Source: an uncultured Faecalibacterium sp. (GTDB lineage Bacteria > Bacillota > Clostridia > Oscillospirales > Ruminococcaceae). From it: a DNA stretch of 55,427 nt. The stretch lies in contig CAAHET010000086.1 of assembly GCA_900772565.1 (NCBI GenBank), positions 1 to 55,427 on the forward strand. The letters are read 5' to 3'. Under the pieces are notes generated by a model that saw nothing but the letters and a program-made list of their open reading frames with translations, was not told the DNA's origin and did not search any database. Below are positions 41,793 through 49,679 of the stretch, piece by piece (the first letter of the stretch is position 1; each line of letters opens with the position of its first letter). The translations under genes and the position numbers were made by a program.

Positions 41793-44198
41793 ATGACATC
41801 AAAAGAATTTGGCAAAATTCTTCAGGACAAGCTCACCAGTGAGTACGGTGTGGAGCTGAATGTTGCCTCCAACCAGCAGATCTACCGCTCTCTGGCTCTG
41901 ATCTGCCGTCAGATGATGAGCGAGAACCACAAAAAGTTCCAGTCCAAGGCTATCGGCACCGGCACCAAGCAGGTCTACTACCTCTGCATGGAGTTTCTGA
42001 TGGGCCGCAGCCTGAAGATGAGCCTGTTTAATCTGGGTCTGGACGAAGTCGCCAAGAAGGCACTGGCCGACGCCGACATCAATCTGGACAGCATTTTTGA
42101 GGAAGAACCCGATGCAGGTCTGGGCAACGGCGGCTTGGGCCGTCTGGCTGCCTGCTATCTGGACGGCATGGCCACCACCGATATCTGCGGCACCGGCTAC
42201 TCCATCCTGTACGAGTACGGCATCTTCAAGCAGAAGATCGTGGACGGCTGGCAGCAGGAGCGCGCCGACAACTGGCTGCCCGGCGGTCAGGTGTGGCTGA
42301 AGAGCCACCCGGATCAGGCCGTGGAGATCCGCTTTGACGGCGAGATCCACGAGAACTGGGACAACGGCTTCCACTACATCCAGCACACCAACTACAACAG
42401 CGTCATGGCCATCCCTTCCGATATGTATGTGCAGGGCTACGATGGAAAGGGCGTTGCAAAGCTGCGCCTGTGGCAGGCTAAGGCCCCGGACTTTGATATG
42501 TCCAGCTTCTCTCTGGGCAACTACAACACCGCTATGAGCAAGAACGCCAACGCTGAGCTCATCTCCAAGGTGCTGTACCCCAACGATAACCACGTTGAGG
42601 GCAAGATCCTGCGCCTGCGTCAGCAGTACTTCCTGTCCGCTGCTTCTATCGGCGATATCGTGCAGAACCACCTGTCCAGCTACGCTACGCTGGAGAACCT
42701 GCCCGACAAGGTCGCCATCCAGCTGAACGACACCCACCCCACGCTGGCCATCCCCGAGATGATGCGCATCCTGCTGGACGAGTGCGGTTTTGACTGGGAC
42801 AAGGCCTTCAGCATCTGCCAGAAGGTGTTCTCCTACACCAACCACACCGTTATGGCCGAGGCTCTGGAGAAGTGGAACGTGGACATCTTCAAGATGACCC
42901 TGCCCCGCATCTACCAGATCGTGGTGGAGATGGACCGCCGCGCCCGCGAGGAGCTGGCAAAGGCCTTCCCCGGCGATCAGGGCAAGATCGATTACATGGC
43001 ACTGATCGGCGACAATCAGGTGCGCATGGCCAATATCTGCGCTTACACCGCCAACAGCATCAACGGCGTTTCCAAGCTGCACAGCGAGATCATCAAGGAG
43101 AGCGTTTTCCACGATTACTACCTGTTCAAGCCCAACGCCTTCAAGAATGTGACCAACGGCATTGCATACCGCCGCTGGCTGCTGGCCTCTAACCCCGGCC
43201 TGTGCAAGCTGCTGGACGAGACCATCGGCGACGGCTACAAGCACGATGCTTCCGATCTGACCAAGCTGAACAAGTATGCCGACGACAAGACCGTGCTGAA
43301 GAAGCTGAACGAGATCAAGCTGGCCAACAAGAAGGACTTTGCAAGCTATCTGGCAAAGAGCACCGGTCAGGTCATCGACCCCAACTCTATCTTTGACTGC
43401 CAGGTCAAGCGTATGCACGAGTACAAGCGCCAGCACCTGAATGCGCTGAACATCGCTGCACAGTACCTGTACCTGAAGGAGAACCCCAACGCCGACTTTA
43501 TCCCCAAGACCTACATCTTCGGCGCAAAGGCTGCTCCCGGCTACTACATGGCCAAGCAGATGATCCGTATGATCTGCAAGCTGGGCGACCTGATCAACAA
43601 CGATCCCGCCGTGCGCGAGAAGCTGCGCGTGGTCTATCTGGAGGAGTACTGCGTCTCCCTGAGCGAGCACCTGATGCCCGCTGCCGAGGTCTCTGAGCAG
43701 ATCTCTCTGGCAGGCACCGAGGCTTCCGGTACCGGCAACATGAAGTTCATGCTGAACGGTGCCATCACGCTGGGCACTCTGGACGGTGCAAACGTGGAGA
43801 TCGCCGATGCTGCCGGCAAGGAGAACGAGCTGATCTTCGGTATGCTGACCCCCGAGGTGAACAACCTGAAGCAGGTGGGCTACCATCCCAACGCCTTTAT
43901 CATGGGCGATGACGTGGCCAACAGCGCCCTGAACTTCCTGGAGCGCGGCTGGAACGGCGAGAACTTCCACGAGGTCACCGAGAACCTGCGCAGCAGCGAC
44001 CCGTACATGGTCATGGCCGACTTCAAGGACTACCGCCGTGCACAGGCCGACCTGCAGAAGCTGTATGCTGACCGCGAGACTTGGGCCCGCATGAGCCTGA
44101 AGAACATTGCCAACAGCGGCATCTTCAGCGCAGACCGCTCCGTGCTGGACTACGCCCGTGATATCTGGTACGCTTCCCCCGTGCCCATGGGTAAGTAA
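41793..44198 (+). CDS. glgP: Glycogen/maltodextrin phosphorylase
   Basis: An 801-residue enzyme that removes glucose from alpha-1,4-glucans with phosphate, giving glucose 1-phosphate. GNGGLGRLAACYLDG and NDTHPTLAIPEMMR are hallmark segments. EASGTGNMKFMLNGA contains the lysine that binds pyridoxal phosphate, followed by LGTLDGANVEI. Family length is about 800, so it is complete. Codon use is strongly biased to C-ending codons, indicating high expression. It is paired with a GH13 hydrolase after a terminator and preceded by AACGTTTC motifs, which suggests sugar-responsive control. Confidence 0.96.
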   Translation: MTSKEFGKILQDKLTSEYGVELNVASNQQIYRSLALICRQMMSENHKKFQSKAIGTGTKQVYYLCMEFLMGRSLKMSLFNLGLDEVAKKALADADINLDSIFEEEPDAGLGNGGLGRLAACYLDGMATTDICGTGYSILYEYGIFKQKIVDGWQQERADNWLPGGQVWLKSHPDQAVEIRFDGEIHENWDNGFHYIQHTNYNSVMAIPSDMYVQGYDGKGVAKLRLWQAKAPDFDMSSFSLGNYNTAMSKNANAELISKVLYPNDNHVEGKILRLRQQYFLSAASIGDIVQNHLSSYATLENLPDKVAIQLNDTHPTLAIPEMMRILLDECGFDWDKAFSICQKVFSYTNHTVMAEALEKWNVDIFKMTLPRIYQIVVEMDRRAREELAKAFPGDQGKIDYMALIGDNQVRMANICAYTANSINGVSKLHSEIIKESVFHDYYLFKPNAFKNVTNGIAYRRWLLASNPGLCKLLDETIGDGYKHDASDLTKLNKYADDKTVLKKLNEIKLANKKDFASYLAKSTGQVIDPNSIFDCQVKRMHEYKRQHLNALNIAAQYLYLKENPNADFIPKTYIFGAKAAPGYYMAKQMIRMICKLGDLINNDPAVREKLRVVYLEEYCVSLSEHLMPAAEVSEQISLAGTEASGTGNMKFMLNGAITLGTLDGANVEIADAAGKENELIFGMLTPEVNNLKQVGYHPNAFIMGDDVANSALNFLERGWNGENFHEVTENLRSSDPYMVMADFKDYRRAQADLQKLYADRETWARMSLKNIANSGIFSADRSVLDYARDIWYASPVPMGK

Positions 44199-44219
44199 TT
44201 TTCCCTTGTAAAACCGCAA

Positions 44220-44253
44220 AGCCCCGGTGGCATTTCGCCCGCCGGGGCTTTTT
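44220..44253 (+). terminator. Terminator of glgP
   Basis: AGCCCCGG and CCGGGGCT form the outer stem with a GGTGG/GCCCG-containing loop, followed by TTTTTT. It lies between glgP and the GH13 gene, so the latter depends on read-through or its own promoter. Confidence 0.85.
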
Positions 44254-44272
44254 TGAGAAAGGACGATCTTTT

Positions 44273-46129
44273 TTGTCTTGTCTGTTCAACAGCTACGATC
44301 CCTACTTTAAACAGCCCTTTGGTGCCGTGCGCGCCGGGCAGACTGTGCACCTGACCCTGTGCATCCCCGAGGAGCTGGGCTATGTGGACCCGCACCTTGT
44401 GCTGCAAAAGGAGGGCAAATACGATGTGCCCGTGCACTACCGCATGAAATTTGACGGCCAGACGCCCCACCAGAACCATTTTTCGGTGGATGTTATGCTG
44501 GGCGACCCGGGCCTGTACTTCTATTACTTTGATCTGTATACCGACTTCCGCCGCATCGTGCGCGGGGCAGACAACTGCGGCGTGGTCAGCTGGCAGCAGG
44601 GCGAAAGCTGGCAGATCACGGTCTACGAGCCGGATTTCCAGACGCCGGAGTGCATCAAGGGCAAGGTTTTCTACCAGATCTTCCCGGACCGATTCTGTGA
44701 GGGCATCGAGAACAAGCCCATGCCCTTCCCGGATCGGCTGTATCAGGCCGACAAGCACGCCGAGCCCTTCTGGCAGCCCAATGAGACCGGCGGCCACCTG
44801 AACGAGGACTACTTCGGCGGCGATTTAGAGGGCATCCGCATCAAGCTGCCCTACCTGCGGGAGATGGGCGTGGATTACCTATACCTGAATCCCATCTTCG
44901 AGGCGCACTCCAACCACCGCTACAACACCGCCGACTACCTGAACGTGGACCCACTGCTGGGCACCAACGAGGAGTTTGAGGTACTTTGCCGCGAGGCTGC
45001 CAAGTACGGCATCGGCATTGTGCTAGACGGTGTGTTCAGCCACACCGGCTCGGATAGCCGGTACTTCAACCGCGAGGGACGCTACGGCGAGGGCGGCGCT
45101 TACCGCGACCCAAACTCCCCCTACCGCAGCTGGTATGATTTTGACCCCAAGTACAAGGGCGGCTACCGCAGCTGGTGGGGCTTTGAGACCCTGCCGGAGG
45201 TCAACGAGGAGACTCCCTCCTTTGTGGAGTTCATCACCGGCGAGGGCGGCGTCATCGACACATGGCTGCGCCGGGGCGCAGCCGGTTTCCGGTTGGATGT
45301 GGCCGACGAGCTGCCGGACGAATTCATCGAGAAGATCCGCACCGCCGTCAAGCGGGTAAGCCCGGAGAAGTTTTTGCTGGGCGAGGTGTGGGAGGACGCC
45401 ACCACCAAGTTCGGCTTTGACCACCGCCGCACCTACCTGCTGGGCAAGGGGCTGGACAGCGTGATGAACTATCCCTTCAAGAACTCCGTGCTGGATTTTG
45501 TCAAGGGCAAGCCCGCCCAGCAGGCCGCCAACGAGATCCTTTCCATCTGCGAGCACTACCCTGCCCCCGCCATCAACACAGCGCTGAATTTCTTGTCCAC
45601 CCACGATACCGAACGCGCTTTGACCGTGATCGCGGACGAGCCTGCCAACGGACGCGGGCGGGAGTGGCAGAGCGGCCGCAGCGTGACCGGCGAAGCCTAC
45701 GAGGAAGGGATGCTGCGCCTGCGCATGGCGTACGCCATCATCTACACCCTGCCCGGCGTGCCCTGCCTTTACTACGGCGACGAGATCGGGATGCAGGGTT
45801 ACCGCGACCCCTTCAACCGCGCTTTCTTCTGCTGGGACAGCCACGAGGAGCGGCTGCGCCCGGTGCTGGCACAGCTGGCACAGCTGCGTCACAGCTGCGA
45901 AGCCTTCCGCACCGGCGAGCTGCGGGTGCTGCGGGCTGAGGACGGCATCCTGCACTATCAGCGCATCGGCCAGACCGAGACTGCGGAGATCATCGTGAAC
46001 CGCTCTGAGCACATCATCGTGGAGCCGCTGGCTTCCGGCAAACACACCGAGGTGAACCCCATGGGCTTTACCATCGTGGTGGAAGAAAACGGCCACAACC
46101 CCAACCACAGCTACTACGATATCCAGTGA
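44273..46129 (+). CDS. GH13 alpha-glucan hydrolase (neopullulanase/cyclomaltodextrinase-like)
   Basis: A 618-residue family 13 glycoside hydrolase acting on alpha-glucans. An N-terminal beta-sandwich domain (about 1-120) precedes the barrel, which begins FYQIFPDRF. The nucleophile aspartate is in GFRLDVADE, the acid/base in LLGEVWED, and the transition-state aspartate in FLSTHDTER. The N-terminal domain and lack of a signal peptide suggest a cytoplasmic enzyme that trims dextrins for the neighbouring phosphorylase. The start is TTG at 44273, nine bases after AAGGA and just past the glgP terminator. Exact specificity (neopullulanase, maltogenic amylase or cyclomaltodextrinase) is open. Confidence 0.9.
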   Translation: MSCLFNSYDPYFKQPFGAVRAGQTVHLTLCIPEELGYVDPHLVLQKEGKYDVPVHYRMKFDGQTPHQNHFSVDVMLGDPGLYFYYFDLYTDFRRIVRGADNCGVVSWQQGESWQITVYEPDFQTPECIKGKVFYQIFPDRFCEGIENKPMPFPDRLYQADKHAEPFWQPNETGGHLNEDYFGGDLEGIRIKLPYLREMGVDYLYLNPIFEAHSNHRYNTADYLNVDPLLGTNEEFEVLCREAAKYGIGIVLDGVFSHTGSDSRYFNREGRYGEGGAYRDPNSPYRSWYDFDPKYKGGYRSWWGFETLPEVNEETPSFVEFITGEGGVIDTWLRRGAAGFRLDVADELPDEFIEKIRTAVKRVSPEKFLLGEVWEDATTKFGFDHRRTYLLGKGLDSVMNYPFKNSVLDFVKGKPAQQAANEILSICEHYPAPAINTALNFLSTHDTERALTVIADEPANGRGREWQSGRSVTGEAYEEGMLRLRMAYAIIYTLPGVPCLYYGDEIGMQGYRDPFNRAFFCWDSHEERLRPVLAQLAQLRHSCEAFRTGELRVLRAEDGILHYQRIGQTETAEIIVNRSEHIIVEPLASGKHTEVNPMGFTIVVEENGHNPNHSYYDIQ

Positions 46130-46155
46130 TGCCTGCGGAACTGTGACCCTTTAAA

Positions 46156-46181
46156 ATGCTCTCCGCTTGCGCTCTGAGCAT
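46156..46181. repeat. Short palindromic repeat, copy 2
   Basis: Arms ATGCTC and GAGCAT enclose TCCGCTTGCGCTCT. Relative to copy 1 (9907-9932) the third pair from the loop changed from C-G to T-A on both arms, so pairing is kept. Confidence 0.5.
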
Positions 46182-46209
46182 CCATAGCGGAATTTGATTC
46201 TTTATTTGT

Positions 46210-46246
46210 AAGTCGGGAAACTCTGCGGAGTTTCCCGACTTACTTT
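46210..46246 (+). terminator. Terminator after the GH13 gene
   Basis: Perfect 14-bp stem AAGTCGGGAAACTC (46210-46223) with GAGTTTCCCGACTT (46228-46241), then ACTTTTT. Confidence 0.85.
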
Positions 46247-46333
46247 TTCACGGGGAGGGACGCAGCGGTTGACGGGCTTTTTTCCATTTTTGTCTATATT
46301 TTGTTTTCTGTGCAACGTTCCAGTAAAAAGCCC

Positions 46334-46364
46334 TTGACCTTCCCCCAAGGGGATGCCGTATAAT
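46334..46364 (+). promoter_or_regulatory. Promoter of the nfeD-SPFH operon
   Basis: -35 TTGACC (46334-46339) and consensus -10 TATAAT (46359-46364) with a long 19-base spacer that contains a CCCC/GGGG stem. Confidence 0.55.
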
Positions 46365-46388
46365 AGCAGCATAAGGAGGTAACATACC

Positions 46389-46850
46389 ATGCAGATCTCC
46401 CCCATTCTCTGGCTGGCTGCAGCCGTGGGCTTTCTGGCACTGGAGGCCAGCACCTTTAATATGACCTCCATCTGGTTTGCCATCGGCTCTGCCGCCGCTT
46501 TGCTGTGCTGCGTGTTCACCGGGTCGTTCCGGGTGCAGGCGGTGGTCTTTCTGGTGGTAAGCATCCTGTGTCTGGCAGCCTTCCGCCCGCTGGCGGCAAA
46601 GCTGCGGCAAAAGCATACCGCCACCAACGGCGACCGCAATCTGGGACGGGAGGCCACCGTGCTTTCCCCTGTCACCGCCGAGGTCCCCGGCCGGGTGCGG
46701 CTGGACGGCGTGGACTGGAACGCCCGCTGCGCCACCCCCGGCGACACCCTTGCGCCCGGTGCGCTTTGCCGCGTCACCGAGATCCATAGCACGCTGCTCA
46801 TCGTAGAGCCTGTTCTGACCGAAAGCCGCAATCCCCACACAACGACCTGA
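46389..46850 (+). CDS. NfeD-family membrane protein
   Basis: A 153-residue protein of the short NfeD type. Two or three membrane segments fill about 5-75 (ILWLAAAVGFLALEA and VVFLVVSILCLAAF), followed by a soluble OB-fold domain (about 90-145) beginning NLGREATVLSPV. NfeD partners stomatin-like SPFH proteins in organising membrane microdomains; the SPFH gene follows 15 bases downstream. AAGGAGG lies eight bases before the ATG. The exact biochemical role of NfeD remains unclear. Confidence 0.9.
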   Translation: MQISPILWLAAAVGFLALEASTFNMTSIWFAIGSAAALLCCVFTGSFRVQAVVFLVVSILCLAAFRPLAAKLRQKHTATNGDRNLGREATVLSPVTAEVPGRVRLDGVDWNARCATPGDTLAPGALCRVTEIHSTLLIVEPVLTESRNPHTTT

Positions 46851-46865
46851 CAAAGGAGATGTATT

Positions 46866-47771
46866 ATGGTTCTGTTTTTTGTCATCCTTGCGCTTGTTTT
46901 TGTTCTGGTACTGGTCATTGTTTCCAACATCGTCATCGTACCGCAGTCCAAGGTGTATGTCATTGAGCGGCTGGGCAGCTACTCCGATACATGGACTGCC
47001 GGCCTGCACGTCAAGATTCCCTTTATTGAGCGCATTGCCAAAAAGGTAAGCCTGAAGGAGCAGGTGGCAGACTTTCCCCCTCAGCCTGTAATCACCCGCG
47101 ATAACGTGACCATGCAGATCGACACGGTGGTGTTCTTTCAGGTCATGGACGCAAAGCTGTACACCTACGGTGTCAACCAGCCCATTGCCGCCATCGAAAG
47201 CCTTTCTGCCACCACCCTGCGCAATATCATCGGTGAGATGGAGCTGGATCACACCCTGACCAGCCGCGATGTCATCAACGGTAAGATCACCGCCATCCTG
47301 GACGAAGCCACCGACAAGTGGGGCATCAAGGTGAACCGCGTAGAGGTGAAGAACATCATCCCGCCGCGGGAGATCCAGGAAGCCATGGAGAAGCAGATGA
47401 AGGCCGAGCGCGAGAAGCGCGCTGTCATCCTAAAGGCCGATGGTGAAAAGCAGGCCGCCATTACCGCCGCCGAGGGCGAAAAGGAATCTGCCATCCTGCG
47501 TGCCGATGCTGTAAAGCAGCAGCGCATTCTGGAGGCCGAGGGCGAAGCACAGGCCATTCTGGCTGTGCAGAAAGCCAACGCCGATGCCATCCGTCTGCTG
47601 AACGAGGCTATGCCCAGCGACAAGGTGCTGGCCATCCGCAGCCTTGAAGCGCTGGCCAAGGTTGCCAACGGCAAGGCCACCAAGATCATCATCCCCTCCG
47701 AGTTGCAGAATCTGGGCGGCGTCGTGCCCAGCATCAAGGAGCTGATGACCGACCCGAAGGACGCCGAGTAA
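46866..47771 (+). CDS. SPFH/stomatin-like (QmcA-type) membrane protein
   Basis: A 301-residue band-7 protein. A hydrophobic N-terminus (1-24, LFFVILALVFVLVLVIVS) anchors it, and the SPFH domain follows (VPQSKVYVIERLGSY, then FPPQPVITRDNVTMQID, and IGEMELDHTLTSRDVIN). Residues about 175-265 are a coiled coil with repeated A-E-G-E-K and A-E-A elements (KADGEKQAA, AAEGEKESA, EAEGEAQA). Such proteins oligomerise in the membrane and often scaffold or restrain FtsH. It forms an operon with nfeD; AAAGGAG precedes the ATG. Confidence 0.93.
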   Translation: MVLFFVILALVFVLVLVIVSNIVIVPQSKVYVIERLGSYSDTWTAGLHVKIPFIERIAKKVSLKEQVADFPPQPVITRDNVTMQIDTVVFFQVMDAKLYTYGVNQPIAAIESLSATTLRNIIGEMELDHTLTSRDVINGKITAILDEATDKWGIKVNRVEVKNIIPPREIQEAMEKQMKAEREKRAVILKADGEKQAAITAAEGEKESAILRADAVKQQRILEAEGEAQAILAVQKANADAIRLLNEAMPSDKVLAIRSLEALAKVANGKATKIIIPSELQNLGGVVPSIKELMTDPKDAE

Positions 47772-47797
47772 GCGCCCATCCACAAGCAATAAACTAA

Positions 47798-47848
47798 AAC
47801 AGCTCCCGGTCACGTTAAGCAGCGGCGTGACCGGGAGCTGTTCTTTTG
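47798..47848. terminator. Bidirectional terminator after the SPFH gene
   Basis: A 17-bp stem, AACAGCTCCCGGTCACG (47798-47814) with CGTGACCGGGAGCTGTT (47826-47842), then CTTTTG. It also faces the leftward small membrane protein gene ending at 47872. Confidence 0.9.
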
Positions 47849-47871
47849 TTATCTAAGCCTTATTAAGGGGA

Positions 47872-48270
47872 TCACTTCTCCCCTTTTTCCTCGTTCTCCT
47901 GTGCCTGCTGTTCGCGACGCAGTTCTTTAATGCGCTTTTTCTCGCTCTGGACGTGGGGCCACGGCCAAGAGAAGCCCTCGTTCTGCTTGCACCAGCGGGT
48001 AAGGGGGTAGAAGGCGAAAGCCAGCCCAAAAATGTACAGCAGGGCGTACAGCAGGGCATCCAGCGTGATCAGGGCATCCAGTGCACCGATCACCGCCACA
48101 ACGCAGCCTGCCTTTAAAAAGAACTGGCCGTTCTGGCGGCAGTATTCCTCAAAGTTTTCGGCCTTGACCGCCCTGCGCCCCTGATCGCCCCACACGCGGG
48201 GGTTTTTGAGCACCGAAAAACCGTAAAAGGCCATCATCAGGCCAAGGGTAAGCTGAAAGCCAAAAAACAT
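47872..48270 (-). CDS. Small membrane protein of unknown function
   Basis: A 132-residue protein with an N-terminal membrane segment (FGFQLTLGLMMAFYGF), a short cytoplasmic or exposed stretch with NPRVWGDQGRRAV, two further segments (about 50-88, with VVAVIGALDALITLDALLYALLYIFGLA minus its ends), and a charged C-terminal helix (KKRIKELRREQQAQENEEKGEK minus its ends). I recognise no family. It follows lysA by 38 bases and probably shares its transcript. AGAGGTATG-type RBS sequence lies before the ATG. No functional prediction is justified. Confidence 0.65.
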   Translation of the reverse strand: MFFGFQLTLGLMMAFYGFSVLKNPRVWGDQGRRAVKAENFEEYCRQNGQFFLKAGCVVAVIGALDALITLDALLYALLYIFGLAFAFYPLTRWCKQNEGFSWPWPHVQSEKKRIKELRREQQAQENEEKGEK

Positions 48271-48308
48271 GGGTCATACCTCTTTTTTATCAGGATGCAA
48301 AAGGCGTG

Positions 48309-49595
48309 TCAGTCCTCAAACAGGGGCTTCATAAAGGGCAGGAAGTCCAGCGTTGCAAAGTAATCGCGGGGGGTCTGGGCGCGGCGGATCAGCCGGTGAG
48401 AGCCGTCCTCGCACAGCAGCACCTCGGCACAGTGCAGCTTGCCGTTGTAGTTGTAGCCCATCGCGGAGCCGTGGGCACCGGTATCGTGGATGTAAAGGAT
48501 ATCCCCGATGTCGATCTTGGGCAGCATCCGGTCAACGGCAAACTTGTCGTTATTCTCGCACAGACCGCCCACCACGTCGTACTTGTGGTCGCAGGGCTCG
48601 TCCTCCTTGCCCAGCACGGTGATGTGGTGGTAAGCGCCGTACATGGCGGGGCGCATCAGGTTTGCGGCGCAGGCGTCCAGACCGATGTACTCCTTATAGA
48701 TGTGCTTTTCGTGGATGACGGTGGACACCAGTGCGCCGTAGGGGCCGGTGGTAAAACGGCCCATCTCGCTGAAGATGGCCACATCGCCCATGCCGGCGGG
48801 CACAAGGATCTCCTCAAACTTTTTGCGCACGCCCTCGCCGATGGCCATGATGTCGTTCTCGGTCTGCTCCGGGCGGTACGGGATGCCCACGCCGCCGGAC
48901 AGGTTGATGTAGCTGATATGCGCACCGGTAGCCTGCTGCACCCGGACAGCCAGCCGGAACAGGATGGCTGCCAGCTCCGGGTAGTAGGCGTCCGAGATGG
49001 TGTTGGAGGCAAGGAAGGCATGGATGCCGAACTGCTTTGCGCCCTTCTGCATCAGCTTTTTGTAGCTGTCGATCATCTGCTGCTCGGTCATGCCGTACTT
49101 GGCATCGCCGGGCTTGTCCATGACCTGAAAGCCCTCTTCGCTCTCGCCCAGCTGGAAGGTTCCGCCGGGGTTATAGCGACAGAAGATCTCCTGCGGCACA
49201 CCGGCCACCCGCTCCAGAAACTCCACCATGGTGGCGTCGTCCAGATTGATGTAGGCACCCAGCTCGTAGGCCTTCTGCATATCCTCCACAGGGGTCTGGT
49301 TGGAGGAGAACATGATGTCGTGGCCGGTAAAGCCGCAGGCCTCGCTGAGCATCAGTTCGGTCAGGGAGGAGCAGTCCACACCGCAGCCCTCTTCCTTGAG
49401 GATCTGCAGAATGACGGGGTTGGGCAGTGCCTTGACCGCAAAGTACTCCTTGAAGCCCTTGTTCCAGCTGAAGGCCTTGTTGATGCGGCGGACATTCTCC
49501 CGGATGCCCTTTTCGTCGTAGACGTGGAACGGCGTGGGCACATCCTCGATGATCTGCTGTGCCATCGCCTCGGTCAGAAACGGTTTCTTTTCCAT
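48309..49595 (-). CDS. lysA: Diaminopimelate decarboxylase
   Basis: A 428-residue fold-type III PLP enzyme that decarboxylates meso-diaminopimelate to lysine. K55 in YFAVKALPN binds PLP, NLSGGVGIPYRPEQ is the phosphate-binding glycine loop, and VVGGLCENND contains the catalytic cysteine region of decarboxylases. GDILYIHDTGAHGSAMGYNYNG completes the site (residues around 370). The family includes arginine and carboxynorspermidine decarboxylases; the C-E-N-x-D pattern and size favour LysA. It is 84 bases after the CapD-like gene, in an operon-like run. Confidence 0.88.
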   Translation of the reverse strand: MEKKPFLTEAMAQQIIEDVPTPFHVYDEKGIRENVRRINKAFSWNKGFKEYFAVKALPNPVILQILKEEGCGVDCSSLTELMLSEACGFTGHDIMFSSNQTPVEDMQKAYELGAYINLDDATMVEFLERVAGVPQEIFCRYNPGGTFQLGESEEGFQVMDKPGDAKYGMTEQQMIDSYKKLMQKGAKQFGIHAFLASNTISDAYYPELAAILFRLAVRVQQATGAHISYINLSGGVGIPYRPEQTENDIMAIGEGVRKKFEEILVPAGMGDVAIFSEMGRFTTGPYGALVSTVIHEKHIYKEYIGLDACAANLMRPAMYGAYHHITVLGKEDEPCDHKYDVVGGLCENNDKFAVDRMLPKIDIGDILYIHDTGAHGSAMGYNYNGKLHCAEVLLCEDGSHRLIRRAQTPRDYFATLDFLPFMKPLFED

Positions 49596-49679
49596 AATAA
49601 CATCCCTCTCGTTTTGCGCAGCCCGGCATTTTCCGGCCTGCGGTCTATCCCATGCGGCCCAGTGCCGCAGTTCAAGCTG

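Noticed and set aside
41799..44219. An 806-codon leftward frame opposite glgP
   Set aside because: The opposite strand is an unmistakable glycogen phosphorylase; this frame is a composition artefact.
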